Positions 1 through 12,599 of a stretch of 64,000 nucleotides of DNA are shown piece by piece (the stretch's first letter is position 1; each line of letters opens with the position of its first letter). Location of the stretch: the NCBI GenBank assembly GCA_030141605.1, contig JAQGDQ010000113.1, positions 549,187-613,186 of the forward strand, written 5' to 3'. The DNA comes from Tubiluchus corallicola (lineage: Eukaryota; Priapulida; Priapulimorpha; Priapulimorphida; Tubiluchidae). Position numbers and translations under genes: made by a program. Under the pieces are notes generated by a model. That model was not told the DNA's origin. It worked only from the letters and a program-made list of their open reading frames with translations, and did not search any database.

Positions 1-373
1 AACAGCAAACACTTGAAGCAAAGAATATTACATAAAAAAATCAGAACACGTGCAAAAAATTATGTACAAGTGGCAATTTTTATGCTCTGCAGTATTCAGG
101 AAATTATGAATAATGCAAGCAATGCTTTAGAGCTCCTTGTTTAGTCTTGGCCTACCATAAAATTTTTGCAATTTATACACAAATAATGTTACAACAATTA
201 GCAGGGATGCCACATTAAGCAAGTAGCAATTTATTTTGTTTGGGACACCACATTAGTAATAAAAAGATATTAACATTGCATTTTAATGATAAAGGTACTT
301 TTATGGCTTGCACGAATATCTAAAATTCACAGACTAATTTATTTTATGTTCAAATTAAATATCATAATATTAC

Positions 374-589
374 CCGAAACTTTATCCACCTTTACAATTG
401 TAAGGTTAGAGCAGTGTTTGTCACACTCTTCCTTTGTCTTATAATCCCCGCTTTCATGCACGACGCATTGTACACAAGCTCTGTTCTCATCACACTGGCC
501 TTGGCAAGTTGGGCAATCCTCGCATGTCGGTCCGCGGAAGAGACTGTCCGGGTCGCACTTGCAACGCCCACATTCGCATACACCGTGTC
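374..589 (-). CDS. Integrin beta exon 10: I-EGF4 and beta-tail start
   Basis: 71 codons with split codons at both ends. [11 protein letters not shown] and [13 protein letters not shown] are standard for I-EGF4; [11 protein letters not shown] and NLTIVKV begin the beta-tail. Donor gtaata at 373. The remaining exons lie beyond the left edge, so the gene is cut by the window, not broken. Confidence 0.94.
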
Positions 590-3500
590 CTAGTAGAAGG
601 TACAGATTTGGAAAGGTAACATTTTGAAACACATGAGAAATACAAGCTTTTTTCTTCAAAATTACTTTATTATCAGAAATAAACTACTTCAAATATATAC
701 TGATAGTTATGAAATGTATCTCAAAACAAGAAGTCATTTACATGTTAATTATACACTTGTTTTGAAAGTGGATCCTTTTAATAAACACTAAACGTCAAGT
801 CAAGTAAGTTACTCAATCAAACAAACTTATGACAAGATAATAATTCTCTTAAACACAGACCTGCACAATATTTTCCATTGGAAGCCATACAAGTTTCATT
901 GGAAGACGGACACTGGCAACGATCACCAGCGTACTGCGGCAAACAGTCGCACTTCCCGCAGAAACATGACCCCCTGCTGGATCCACCACAGATCAGGCCA
1001 TTGTAGACGCCACAGGAAAAGTTGTCACATTCGCAGTAGTCACCCCAGACCTTCTCACCAGGGTTCTGATAAACAAATGAAAAACGCTTAGAAAAGACTG
1101 AAAGCAAAACTCATTTTTACCAGTTAGTACAAGTATGCATCTGTATCCATCTATTATAAAGTAGATGTCATCATTTTCAGAAGAAAATGCACATCTATTG
1201 TTAATATAAACGATAATCGTCATACTATCAATCAGCTAATACAGTTGCCTAGCATTCTTGTGTAAAATACAAAACATTGAGCACAAGCCTGCTGAGTTTT
1301 TGCACCTCCCTTTACGCGATACTTTGTGCCTAATCTTTCATTCCCACAAAATAATCTCATTTCCTGCTTTTTCCCATGACTTACACTTATAAACTTTAAA
1401 CTGTATTACTGATAACCATTTTAAATTTTGTTTCTTTTGATTTCTAATTCTAATAATTTTGTTAGCATGTGTTGAAAATCTAAAATTATTTATTTCTGTG
1501 ATTATCTTACAAGTGTACAGCAGTCTCTACTAGTAAGTAAGCAACCATTTTCTGTTAACGTATATCGGGAAACCGTAATCAAAAATACTCACGTCTCTCA
1601 CGTAGCACTCACATTCTCCACATATGCACTCGCCACGTCCGTAGCACACGGGTGCGTTAGTGTCGTTTGACAACCGGCAGGTTATGTCGCTGGCATCTCC
1701 AGCATATTTCTCTGCATCACATTCACAATGTCGACCCTTGAATCCGGGTGGGCAAGAACAAATACCGCATTCATACGTGCCAGTGCCATTACAATAGGGG
1801 CTATTCGGTTTTTCATTTTCCGGTTTCTCACAGTCACATTCACAGATGACATCTAATTTTATCACAAGCTCCTCATTGATGTTGACTGGCTTGATTTTCA
1901 ATTCCGTCTTGCCGTCCTTTGGACAGCCATTGACAGTAACAGTGATATCAAAGTTAACCTGAAAGAGCAAGTCACAAGTTAATTGTATTTATTTGGCTTC
2001 CTAACTACCAAACAGTGAACACTAGTGGTGAGACATTTTCACATTTGATTAATAGGAAACGAAGTTGATTTGTAATTGACCATAATCGGTTTTTAGGAAT
2101 AAGAGATAAGTAATTTCGAAACTTTAAGAGAAGGAACACGCACGAAAACTTTGTGCTTATATTAATGAGAAACTTTTGCACTATGGAGGTGATATAGGAG
2201 CGCCATGTTACTATGCAAAGGCAGAGCCATAGAGGGAATACTATTAGATTTTACCATAATGATGGCTATATTTGATGTACAGATTTTGTGGATTTTCCAA
2301 AAGATAAGTTGAAAATGGTACTGGTAATACAAACTATTTGCACAGACAGTTGAAAAAATATGCGATAACTGAAAATAACTTAATCTCGAATTGAATATTA
2401 CTGATTAAATTGACTTATTGGTCCCACCAGTACTGTACATCACGTACAGCAAACCCAGAACACTTATAGATTGGTGGGCCCTTCGTTTTGACTTGCTTCT
2501 CATAATTTCTTATCGATGATTTTAGCAGTGAAAATCCTTCCATTAGAAATTGAAAAACATTCTTATGTACTCTTTCGAACTGCACATATAATTATGCCAT
2601 TTGCAATTTGCAAAATCAATATAACACAATTTCTTTTCTAGATTTTACGGATAAACTATTTGTTCTAACTATAACATTTAATGATTCTAGGTGAGTTAAG
2701 ACAGATAAAACTACTACATACCGTATCCCCTACTTTGAGTCCCAGGCATTTGTTGCTGTCAACCACTTCCGTACCTAGGCAGCTGGTTCTATATTTCACT
2801 GTCACATTTTCTGGTTTATTGTCTGTTAATATCAACTCCGAGCGAATTTTCTACAAAAGCAAAACAAGACCTGTACTTCGACACAACTTAGCCATAACAA
2901 ACAATAATAACAAAGTGCTAAAATAGAATTTGATTCCAAGTGGCTGGCCACCAGGAAATGACAAAGATAAGAGACGATAATAACATGGTCTCCTTGGAAT
3001 TAGTCCTGTAATAGATGTTACAGGAAGCAAAATGGTGTAAAAAACTTACACACATCTACAGAGGCAACATCACAGAACCTCACAAGTAAGCAAAAGCAAA
3101 ACGGTACAGCAAGTCTCTTCACAGAATGATTTTGTAATTTTCAGTTTATGTTCAAGAAGTACTTCACGTCCAGCAAAAAAAGAACTTTTTTCTGATTCTT
3201 TGCTGAATATTGGCTTCAAACTAGTTAAAATTTGTATACACCACCTGAAATCATACACGAAAACTATTTATAGCTCAACAGTTTTTCAACATTCAAAACC
3301 TTATTACTTACATCGTAGTTTTCCTGCACAAGATCCACAATATTTGAAGAATCATTCGCAAGAATTCCGGCGGTTGATCCGTCAATCAATTTGCGCAATT
3401 CTTCGTACACATCGATCGTATTCTCCGTCACAGCAAAAATCAGGTTCACAGACTTTTCCTTCACCATGCTGATGAGTTGACTAATAGAGGGGTAGTCCTA

Positions 3501-6500
3501 AAGTAGTCATAATAATCAATTACACATTTGTGAAGGCTAAACAATAAGCAGGGGAATGCTAAATGACTAGCTAGGAATTTTGTCAAATCTCATCATGGTA
3601 CACTACACATTTCTAAAGTTTGCAGTATGCTGTCCCACTTCTTAAAATTAATCTCAAGTGGCACATATTAATTACAAAGTACATTTTTCTTTTCTGTTCA
3701 TGTACTCAAATGCTTTTTTCTCCAATTTGAGATTCAAGTTATTTGGCTCTATAACTGCTAGAAACATGGAAGATACTATTTTGAATGCAATCAATCTACT
3801 AGTCATAGGCTGTTGTAGATCAAAACAAAGAACAGTGAAAATGCAAAAAATAAAACTAGACTGTTATTTATAACTAAGTCATAAACTTAAGATTACATCG
3901 AGACCCTTCATTTGATACACTACAAGCTAATATTTTTCAATACTGGGAAAATATCTGTGCCCGACCCACCCATTTTCGGTTTTTCCCCTAGCAGAAAGTT
4001 TTTCACTAAACAAATAATTCATATTCAACCATGCACAAGAACTTGACCCACCTAGTGAAATATCAAAAATTGCAGCCCTAGCTCAAAAACTGTGTCAGCA
4101 GACTACAGCCTAAAGAAAAATAAATGAACACTCGTCCATTCCATTACTTTTGACCCGGCATTCTCGGATGACACATAAACATCGTTTATTTTACCTAAGG
4201 TTGACCCACTTAGGTATTCTGTACTGTATTACAGAATATTAATTATGAAGATTTATAGTAAAGCAAATCCAAAAGCGTTAGATACAGGAAAACATTCACA
4301 TACCAGCTCTGTGCTCATTGTGTACTCGTTGTTCCTCATGTGGCAGTGACCATCATTGGGCTTCACTATCCCTCCCAACTTGCCATCGCCGGCATAGTGA
4401 AAACTGGCATCCGTAGAAAAGATTACCAAATGCCGTGCCGCCTTCCGCCAACCAATCTCGTTTTCACAAGCGATGGCTTGAATTAGAGCGTCCATTCCGC
4501 CTTCTGGTGAATCAAGATTACCAGATACGGGGACCTCATTCACTTTTTTCTAAACAGAAACACAAAAATGAGTAAATTTACTAGTTGCAATGTTAATCTA
4601 AGATGTATTCGCCATACACGAGAGGTAACACAAAAAACATTAAGCGTTTTCAAAAATGATAATTAAACCTGTCGATCAGTTTAACACACTGACGTCACGC
4701 CATTATCCTAGGGATTTTTTTCCAATTGCCGAGTACGAAATAACACGTAGCAGCACTGTAGCTAGCATACGATGCGGAAAATGTCTGCTCGAAATTAAAA
4801 ATCCTACAGTATTATGCCATGTCACATAAGTGCAAAGTGCATACACAAGCAGCAGCCAACTGCTAGAAAAGGTTTTGGATAAGTTGACGGACTGACAAGC
4901 TTTCCTGAGCAGGTTATATTGGCACTTTCTCAACTAAGCTTATACTCATTGCAGCAGTGGGTAAATCGCCACCTTGTTACTAGTACGAGAATAAAAACTC
5001 ATGGTTAACAGTCACTGTGTTAGAAGCACTAGCACTCTTTCCTTTAAAGAAGCGGGCAAAAGGGGAAAACAATTAATAATAAAGTAAAAATAAATAAAGA
5101 ATAAGTAAGAGTGTGTAACATTTAATGCAACTCCATGTCATATAGAAAACATTGGTGTGGGGTTTTTCGGCTTAACTGTACAAAAATAGATGCTTCTTTT
5201 TTCACACAATCTGGCACCCTGCAAGCAGAAATCCAGTACTCAATGGCAAAACCTACTTAATGTGGGTGGGAGTGACAGGACCAAAACCTAATTAACTATC
5301 AAGTCTTATCCTCTGGCATTGGCAAGCATGTGAATACATCCCCAACTAGCTAAACAGCCATTATCCCTACTGCGAATAAAATCTCTTAGAGCAAGTATTT
5401 AATTCAGCAATTGCACATACATTCGCTGACCTATGTTGCTCAAGTGTTGATCAACATTGGTTGCAAAGCAAATGGTAGCCATTGGGAGGCCTACAACCTA
5501 TTAAACAACATTCAACAGCAATTCACATAAAGACCTAAAACACAATATGTAACACAAACTAAAATGATTCAAAAAAACTTACCGCAAATAACGGAGTATC
5601 TACAGTCAGCGACAAGTGGTTTTTGAAGCCATAGGGAGCAGCACAACCTGTGCACGGCTCGTTCAGTTTATCTGGCACAGTGCTTACGTAAGGCATCACT
5701 GTCTTATCTACAAACGATCCAAAACCCAGACGGAAATTCTTCGTTATTTCTCTCATCTTGTCAGCTGTAACAATGAAAGCTTGTAACTTAGTTTGAGAAA
5801 CTTATGCTTGTGGCTTTCGTAGTAAAACTATTGAAATTATTGCTGTACGGTCCACGGCACATTGTAGCTAGACGTTGTACAATGTTTTCCTTGTAAAATC
5901 TATTTGTCAATGAAGATCTTGGGAATTATGAAGACTTGAATAATAATGTCAAAATACACGTTGTACTTAACGGAGTTGAAGACAGTAGGATCTCAGTAAA
6001 TTATAAGATATTTACTGTTGGGCATAATTATATTAAAGAAACTAAATGTTTTAACTTAAGCTAAATTCAATATTTTCACTTGGTAATATTATGTATTATT
6101 ACATTCGTTTGCCTCATACTTACTAGATTGCGACTGTCTTTTTCATTAAATTTTATTGCACTTGTCTAATTGTTACATAGATCCTAATTGTACACTTTGT
6201 CTTTCATGTATTGTATTTGTATTACCTCTGTAACCACAGGACTTTTGTATCAGTTTTACTGTATGTCCAAAGGTTGTACAATAAATATGTTCAAACTAAT
6301 AAAAGCTTAGCAGTCTAACAATTACTGAACCCACGATTTTGATATGTCATCAAATCGTGTGCATATTCACACGCCATAATACCAAGAATTGAAATTCAAA
6401 TATACTTAACTACAACTAGAATGGAAATTCAGAATTCAGACTCCTTAAAGAAATGGAATGCACCTGGTTGTGTATAAAGTTCATGTGAAATTAATTTTGC

Positions 6501-9230
6501 TGCTCATGCTTACAAATGTAGTAATATGCACAGACAAGTTCTTTTTACAACAATCCTCTGACAGAGAGCAAATCACTGCATTTTATTCTTTTATTTTTTT
6601 CTGAAACCTAATAATAACAAAATTCAGAAATTACTGCAACTTACGTAAATATGTTTAACAGCAGCAATAATAATCAGAGTAGTAACTCAAAATCATTACA
6701 GCTTTGAAAGGACTGGTAGTGAATTCAAATTAATTAAAGTAAACAAATCCACAAATGATGAAAATATAAAAGTTACTAGTTAAACCATACCAAGCAGATC
6801 ACCGAGCGCAGCTACTCGATCCTTGTCATCTTTCATGGAGTTGGACAAGTCCATAAGATAGTACAAGTCAACAGGGTAGTCCTCAGCTTGTCGATACTGC
6901 ATGGTGATTGTATATGGATTATCTATAAAACACAAAATCACGTATATTCCAACACATTGCTTTTCACACAATTATCATATCAAAAATAACATTTGAGCAG
7001 TTGCCAGATTACCCAAAGTTTTCTTAGTAAGGACTAATGGCTTTCTCTATATAATAAAAACGTTTAAAAAACTGCACTGGATTAAGTGTTATTAACGGTT
7101 TTAATATTCTTAGTAAATGCCTCACTAAATAACTTTTTATGAGATGTTACACCTAATCAAAAATTTTCAACTATGAATTTAAATAAAAACTGTTATTGTA
7201 TCAATAATGAACAAAAGCCACACCAAGTACAATTTATAAATGCACACTGATCTCTCAAATTTATTTTGTTTTATCATGGATGCAGAATGTATATAGCTGT
7301 GAGGATATTAGCTGAGTGGTGACAGTATGTGCTTAGCGACAAAAATGAAACAATGTCATGTCTGCTTAGTAAATAGAGGGCTGACTACCAGGATAAGTGC
7401 TTCTGAAAGTGAGGAATTCTATCTGCCATACTACCCTGAATAAACACCTCTTCTGGGAGGGTCTAAGAACATGGCTAAGCTGTCTCTGCCTGTTCACTAT
7501 CTCATCTTACAAAATTATGAAGAGATAGGTTCTGGTCCTACCAGAACAAGCTACATTAGGGCAAACACTCAATGACCATTTTCAACTCTCTAGGCCCTAG
7601 ATAGCATGGCATAAATAAAAAATAAAACAGTGAAAACACCTGTCACATGAAAAGTATAACAAACTGGGGCTACTTGCAGCGCTTACACTGCTTAGGAGCC
7701 ATGCACATATAACGATATTAAGTTACGATAGGTGGCAGGAGATGCGATAACTCCATTATAACACAAGGTAGGAAGGTCTTCGAAATTGGCTGAAAACTTG
7801 ATATCATTATATGTGGATGGCCCCTTAGGAAAATCAAACATCAAGTGTATCAACTCACTTGGTCGGATCTTTAGAGACATTTCTTGAGGATGGACTTGAA
7901 CCGCTTCCTCGTCTGGACCGACGGATCCCTCCGTCAACGGATCAGCTTTGGTGATATCTTTTTCTGTCGTGGGGTTAGTTATATTCACCCTATCACAACC
8001 TTTAGCAGCTAAGTTACTGTACGTGTCACAACGTGTGCCATCAATGCCCTAGATAAAAAATATCGAACTGGAGAAGCTAATACATAAAAATCTGCATCAT
8101 TTTTTATGTAGATATATAATATGGAAAAATTGTATGGAAAAAGAAAAGGAAAGATTCTAGGTCAAGCTAAAAATTTATGCGATTTTTTGTGCCTTATTCA
8201 AAAACTGCATCATTTACAACGTAGATACACAATATGAAAAAATCACGTGGAAAAAGGAAAAGAAAGATTCCATGTACAGCTGAAATTTTATTCGATTTTT
8301 GGTGAATTATTCAATTCTCAAATTTAAATTACATTTTAAAAACAATTAAAGGACTTCAAAATCATCACATGCTGGTAATACCAAAAATTCAGGGAATTAA
8401 TTCCTAAGTACATCAAGTAAACTGCACAGTGTGTGTTAACCAAAACTTGCCTTTTTCATGTATAGATGACTACTTGTAAATATAGACCTGACGAATTAAG
8501 CAAATAAAGGTTAAAACAAACAAAGGTGCAAATGCTCACTCCCAGTATCTGAACGTGAGTTAAAGCAAACTCATCACACTAAATGTTTTCTCAGAATCTC
8601 CAGTTACATAATGCCTTAAAAATCCACACTGAATTATAGGTTTTGTAAAAATTAGACCCCAATGTTTTTGTAGATATATGTTATTATACGATAATACTGA
8701 CTCACAGAAACTCACATTTTTTTCTTAACAACAGGCCAGGTTTTTTTAATAGATGAGGTCAATATGAAAAAAATTACTAGACTAGAAATTAGATAATTTC
8801 TACATTCATCACTTTGGTTAATTAATATAATTGATCAACCTAAGCAAAGCAATTAACTGGTAAGAATATAGCAATTAATTTGATTAAAAAATATACGTAA
8901 ATGTTAACTAGACTATGAAATAGATAAATAAATAATTATGTGGTGCAAACATTTTAATCATTAAGGGAGTGAGTTACTGCATAAATCTTGTTTGTATACT
9001 ACAGCAATACCGGCAGAGCACATGTACCACACAAATACTGTTATATTGTTGAACTATAAAAATAACCAAACACTTACTTCCTGTTCACACCAGGCACAGT
9101 TTGGATTTGAAGTTATACATATAGCACAGGTTTTATAAGATGTACACTGATTGGAAGAGGAGACTTGGTCCTGAGATAATACACTTGTTACAGCATATAA
9201 CACAAATACTAAACACACTGACAGTCTCAT
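374..9230 (-). CDS. Integrin beta subunit, ten coding exons, 3' part outside window
   Basis: Type I membrane adhesion receptor subunit that pairs with an alpha subunit to bind matrix or cell ligands. Joined exons (9078-9230, 7859-8048, 6791-6922, 5583-5764, 4304-4549, 3312-3497, 2722-2850, 1593-1958, 861-1065, 374-589) give one open frame of 668 residues with GT-AG junctions and matching phases. Order: signal peptide, PSI domain, hybrid domain, beta-I domain (MIDAS DLSNS at residues 139-143; [10 protein letters not shown] at 228-237 with the usual LIMBS Asn/Asp/Glu), second half of hybrid, four cysteine-rich I-EGF repeats and the start of the beta-tail. The remaining beta-tail, membrane helix and NPxY tail are expected left of position 1. 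It resembles beta1-like and invertebrate beta subunits; orthology to one vertebrate beta cannot be set by eye. Confidence 0.97.
861..1065 (-). CDS. Integrin beta exon 9: I-EGF3
   Basis: 68 codons plus one base. Contains [11 protein letters not shown], the typical start of I-EGF3, then NGLICGG and CFCGKCDC. One extra residue pair (SSRGSC) sits where most betas have GxGxC. Acceptor tttatcag, donor gtctgt at 860 (a weaker donor). Confidence 0.93.
1593..1958 (-). CDS. Integrin beta exon 8: hybrid end, I-EGF1 and I-EGF2
   Basis: 122 codons, phase 0. Begins with the last hybrid-domain strands ([13 protein letters not shown]), then two cysteine-rich integrin EGF modules recognisable from [24 protein letters not shown] and [10 protein letters not shown]. 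Donor gtgagt at 1592; the frame continues 20 codons into the intron. Confidence 0.95.
2722..2850 (-). CDS. Integrin beta exon 7: end of beta-I and second hybrid segment
   Basis: 43 codons, phase 0. Too short to stand out as a long open frame; found from the acceptor tttgtag at 2851-2852, the donor gtatgt at 2721 and the family pattern SELILTDN...VKYRTSC...[10 protein letters not shown]. It joins in frame to VNFDITVTV of the next exon. Confidence 0.9.
3312..3497 (-). CDS. Integrin beta exon 6: C-terminal beta-I domain
   Basis: 62 codons, phase 0 at both ends. [23 protein letters not shown] followed by YEELRKLI matches the family pattern around FAVTE. Consensus donor gtaagt at 3311. Confidence 0.94.
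4304..4549 (-). CDS. Integrin beta exon 5: central beta-I domain
   Basis: 82 codons, phase 0 at both ends. Contains [18 protein letters not shown] and [19 protein letters not shown], near-invariant in integrin betas (LIMBS and MIDAS co-ordinating residues). Read-through of the donor adds 16 intron-coded residues before a stop, which are not part of the protein. Confidence 0.96.
5583..5764 (-). CDS. Integrin beta exon 4: beta-I domain with specificity loop
   Basis: 60 codons after a split codon. Contains [19 protein letters not shown], conserved in integrin betas. The specificity-determining loop is unusually short, with two residues between its cysteines (CTGC, residues 196-199), then [13 protein letters not shown]. 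Ends in phase 0 at a gtaagt donor. Confidence 0.95.
6791..6922 (-). CDS. Integrin beta exon 3: beta-I domain start with MIDAS
   Basis: Carries [20 protein letters not shown], the hallmark of integrin beta-I domains. Asp139, Ser141 and Ser143 form the metal-ion-dependent adhesion site and the following Asp pair the ADMIDAS. Acceptor tatag at 6923-6924, donor gtatgg at 6790. Confidence 0.96.
7290..7580 (+). repeat. SINE-like dispersed repeat, copy 1 (in integrin intron 2)
   Basis: Begins near an A-box-like ttagctgagtgg and ends near ggttctggtcctaccag. Shares ctgcttagtaa, aagtgnttctg and tctgccnyactnycc blocks, in order, with 29140-29400, and its 3' block (tctctgcctgttcactatctcatct...gtcctacca) with both arms of the large inverted repeat at the right end. 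Diverged; family assignment not made. Confidence 0.5.
7859..8048 (-). CDS. Integrin beta exon 2: PSI end and first hybrid segment
   Basis: 63 codons plus one base. Contains [14 protein letters not shown], the usual strand before the beta-I domain. The open frame runs about 165 bases further left to 7692, but the true end is the GTGAGT donor at 7858: splicing there joins in frame to exon 3 and matches the family, while the read-through sequence does not. Confidence 0.93.
9078..9230 (-). CDS. Integrin beta exon 1: signal peptide and PSI start
   Basis: 51 codons. The ATG (9228-9230) opens a hydrophobic leader ([17 protein letters not shown]) followed by the PSI cysteine pattern CxxxxxCxxC and the NPNCAWC motif typical of integrin beta N-termini. 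Ends in phase 0 at a consensus donor (gtaagt). Upstream, a ttttgcag acceptor at 9245-9246 marks a 5' UTR intron, so exon 1 begins near 9244. Confidence 0.93.
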
Positions 9231-9243
9231 GTTTGTTTAAAAT

Positions 9244-12200
9244 CCTGCAAAAATAAATAAAAATAAACACTTTCAACGGTTACTATCCATAATCCATTAA
9301 ACTGGATATTAAGACATGTAATTCAAGCATTTGCTAAGTTAACCCAAGTATTAACACTAACCAAATATCTAGCACATTTCATGGTCACTTTTACTGAAAA
9401 GCTGCATGATGCCAATGTGTAGCCTATGTCTTTATATTTTAGGGTAACCGATATATTTTAACATATTGAATGAAAAAAGAATTGGACCACCAGTTATTTA
9501 TTCTATGAATTTACACAAAGTGCAATTTCGTACAAAACTGTACTGTAACAAAACTATTTCAGAACTAGATTTCAATTGAATCTACAAAAGATTAAATAAG
9601 TGAACATCATTTTTAGGCCACGACTCGAGCTAAAAATTAATATATTTATTTTTACGCCTACTAAAATGCCTTCTAATCGTATTGCGCAACTTCATCAATG
9701 TCTTATAACCGTGACAATAATAATAATAATAATAACAGCTCACATAACTGATATTCAAAAGAAGCCACTAACCCTATATTTTCCAGTGATTAACAACATG
9801 CAGTGCCTTTGTTAGCTATTACCAGCTTTTTCGATTCTAAAAGATGACTCAAAGCTGAATCATACATGTGCCGTCTATGCACCCACAAACAGCCTGTTAG
9901 TAATGAAACATGATCCTCAAACACGAGCCTACAGTCTCTCTCTCTCTCACTAACACAAACTGTTCCAGTGACCCCCGCTCTGCATGCCAAGCAGTGGTTT
10001 CATCTGTATCCTAAGGATGAGAAATCTGCGGGTCGTACCAAGCACATTAAATATCTAATATTGTAAATCATTTAAGTATTATTTTAGAGATATTGGCTGT
10101 GTTGCCCCTTAAACTGCATTGAACAGGAAACTTGTCATCTGTGTAACAGATGTTTTTAAGAAGAACTACCCACATTTTTCTTTCGTCATGATAGCAATAC
10201 ACACATATTTTTCAGGTTTCTATATACGTAATATACACGTGTAGTCTTGGCTCATCAATAGGACAGATTTGTTGTGCTTGAAAGCATAGTAAAAGGACAA
10301 TTGGTAGAATGGCAAATAGTAATGGGTGATTTTGAAATTTTCTCATTCAATTATATCATCATTAATCTTTTGCGATAATTTTTTAGTGTTTTAGCCATAT
10401 TTTCAAACACTGCAGCACTGTAATATAGCCTTATAAACTTCTTCATGTCTTTCATCGCTGTGTGCCATTTTCGTACTCGCAAACTATTTTTATAGGCACA
10501 AATATTCATTAACTGCTCTATTACTATGTCAACTACACACATCACGCGAAAACAAATAAGCCACAGGTTGCAACACTATCAGTACTCTCACACTAATATC
10601 AGAGCTCATTTCTTCTCTTCTCGTGTTGTGGGCCCTTGGAATTCACTATTAAGTAAGTAAGTAAGTAAACTAATAAACTTACTTACTTACTTAGTAGTGA
10701 AATAGTTGGCGCATCAGATCTGCCGCAATTTCGCAAATTGTTGAGGAGAGACCGTCAATAACCGTGTTATGGTTAGGTCTCTTAGACTTCGCAAGCAAGT
10801 ATTTTGCAAGCAAGCAAGCTGTTAAGGTTACTATATCATATATATTAACTAAAACTAAGATGGGTTGTTAAAGTAAATGTGGTCCTCATGGATATGCATT
10901 GCTTAGCAGTGAGACATAGCTGTGAAAAGAATTTGTACGGGATGCCTGCCCGACTTATGTAGTGTAAATTACCGTAAGGTAAAAATACCTTATTAAATAA
11001 TAAACAGAGAATTATTGTTAGCGGTGTTAATCTATGTGATATCTTTAACATTAATGTGAAATAAATGACCTAATAATATGACTAAATTATTAATGGCATC
11101 TGAATCTCTTACCCTTATTTGAATGTGGATTTTGAATGCAATAAGGAATAAGGAATTTTGCAAAATCACGCCTTTTCCTTCTAAAAGCATCAGAATGTTG
11201 CCTAACGATGTGGTTTCTTTACAGCAATATTTGTACGTTTAGTTTTTGTAAATTATTTTGTGCGGTAATGAACAAGCTTCAAACATATAACTTATACTTT
11301 TCAAAGCTTGGTTATGTAGGAAGAAAAGACAAAATGTTTGATATTGAGAATTCAAATTGATGATAAATAATGGTGTCTGTGCTTGTAATGTGATAAAAAA
11401 TATTTTTACTGTGTGAGTAAGTAGTTTAGTTTTTGTGTCTGCTTGCTTATTCACATGACAGTCATAGACTCATAGTCAGTCACATGAAAACATATAGTTA
11501 AAGACTGACATTTAAATCATATTTTGATATTCACTAATACAGTTTTATAACTAATGTTCATCACAAAAACGTAGCAAATTAGTGATACTATACATTTATC
11601 TTAATTTTGAAGATGACGTAAACGTACACATTTATAAACGATAAATAAAACTTGAATTGTTATGTACATTACTTTTGGTTTTAAGAATTGCCTTCAGACT
11701 CAAAACTGCAAACTTTTATAATAAGATACGATGATGCTGAGACTGTACCAAAAGGTCAGTCATAATATAATTATTTTAAGACAAGAAGTATTTAGCATGA
11801 GTCAAGAGTATAATGTCACATACCATTAAAAGCCAGCAGTCCATCACTTAGCTGATTTAATGTTAAAAATAGTGACAAACTTTTGTTGCTAAATTGTAAC
11901 ATATGAAATTTAAGAATATAGACATTAATTTTATTAAACTTAACTGCAAGAAAAGCAGGCATAAAAATCACCTAAGAGGGGATAAATTTCTGAATTAATC
12001 TTATAAACTTTTATTTGCCACTAGTGACGGGCGATTAATAGATTAAACGAGATTACAACCATGTATAGATCGATACAGTAGGCTACTGAACGCTAATTCA
12101 GTTAATCGAGAGCAAAATATACGTGTTATCCCACCAACTAAAATGCAGTGTTTTAGCACAAATTAACGGAATTCTTGCATTCGTTTTTCTCACTCACTGT

Positions 12201-12588
12201 ACACAAACGCTGCAAATCTACGGTAGTCTACCATAAAGAAATCTATATTAAGGCTTATTAAATTATTACTTTGATGTAAAAGTAGAACAGAAGTGACAGC
12301 CGACCGTTAGCGCCTTAATATCTACGAATTAACATCAGCAGAAGCTGCCGAGAACAAATTCTTCTCTTGGCATGTACCGTACTTTGCAAAAACGTTTCTC
12401 TTTTAAAATCAGAAAATATTACTCTTTCGCAGTCAACTAATACGTAGAAAGCGACTCACCTAGAAATAAAATAAAGTTTAAAACACCATTAAAAAGTTTC
12501 AAGTAAAGTCACAATATGACAAACATACAACACAACCTAACCGACTGCCAAGCCCAAAATAAATATGGCAAACCTACACAATTTTCGA
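9244..12588 (-). other. Probable 5' UTR intron and untranslated first exon of the integrin gene
   Basis: An acceptor (ttttgcag) ends at 9245 just upstream of the integrin ATG. The best upstream minus-strand donor is TAG|GTGAGT with exon end at 12460, and a perfect CRE lies 130 bases further upstream. This is an inference from splice signals only. Apart from the hairpin at 10642-10701 I see no coding sequence in 9250-12450. Confidence 0.4.
10642..10701. repeat. Perfect-looking hairpin built on AAGT tetranucleotides
   Basis: Arms ttcactattaagtaagtaag... and ...cttacttacttagtagtgaa face each other around a taat loop; each arm is about 28 bases with one mismatch near the outer end. It looks like a small inverted repeat, possibly the fused ends of a deleted element. 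Confidence 0.85.
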
Positions 12589-12596
12589 TGACGTCA
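12589..12596. promoter_or_regulatory. Perfect CRE palindrome (TGACGTCA)
   Basis: Full cAMP-response element about 130 bases upstream of the candidate untranslated exon of the minus-strand integrin gene. CREB/ATF sites are frequent at animal core promoters. Function inferred from position only. Confidence 0.45.
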
Positions 12597-12599
12597 TCA

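Noticed and set aside
7692-7858. Open frame continuing past integrin exon 2
   Set aside because: The family ends at KIRP and the GTGAGT donor at 7858 joins in frame to the next exon; the extra sequence is intron.
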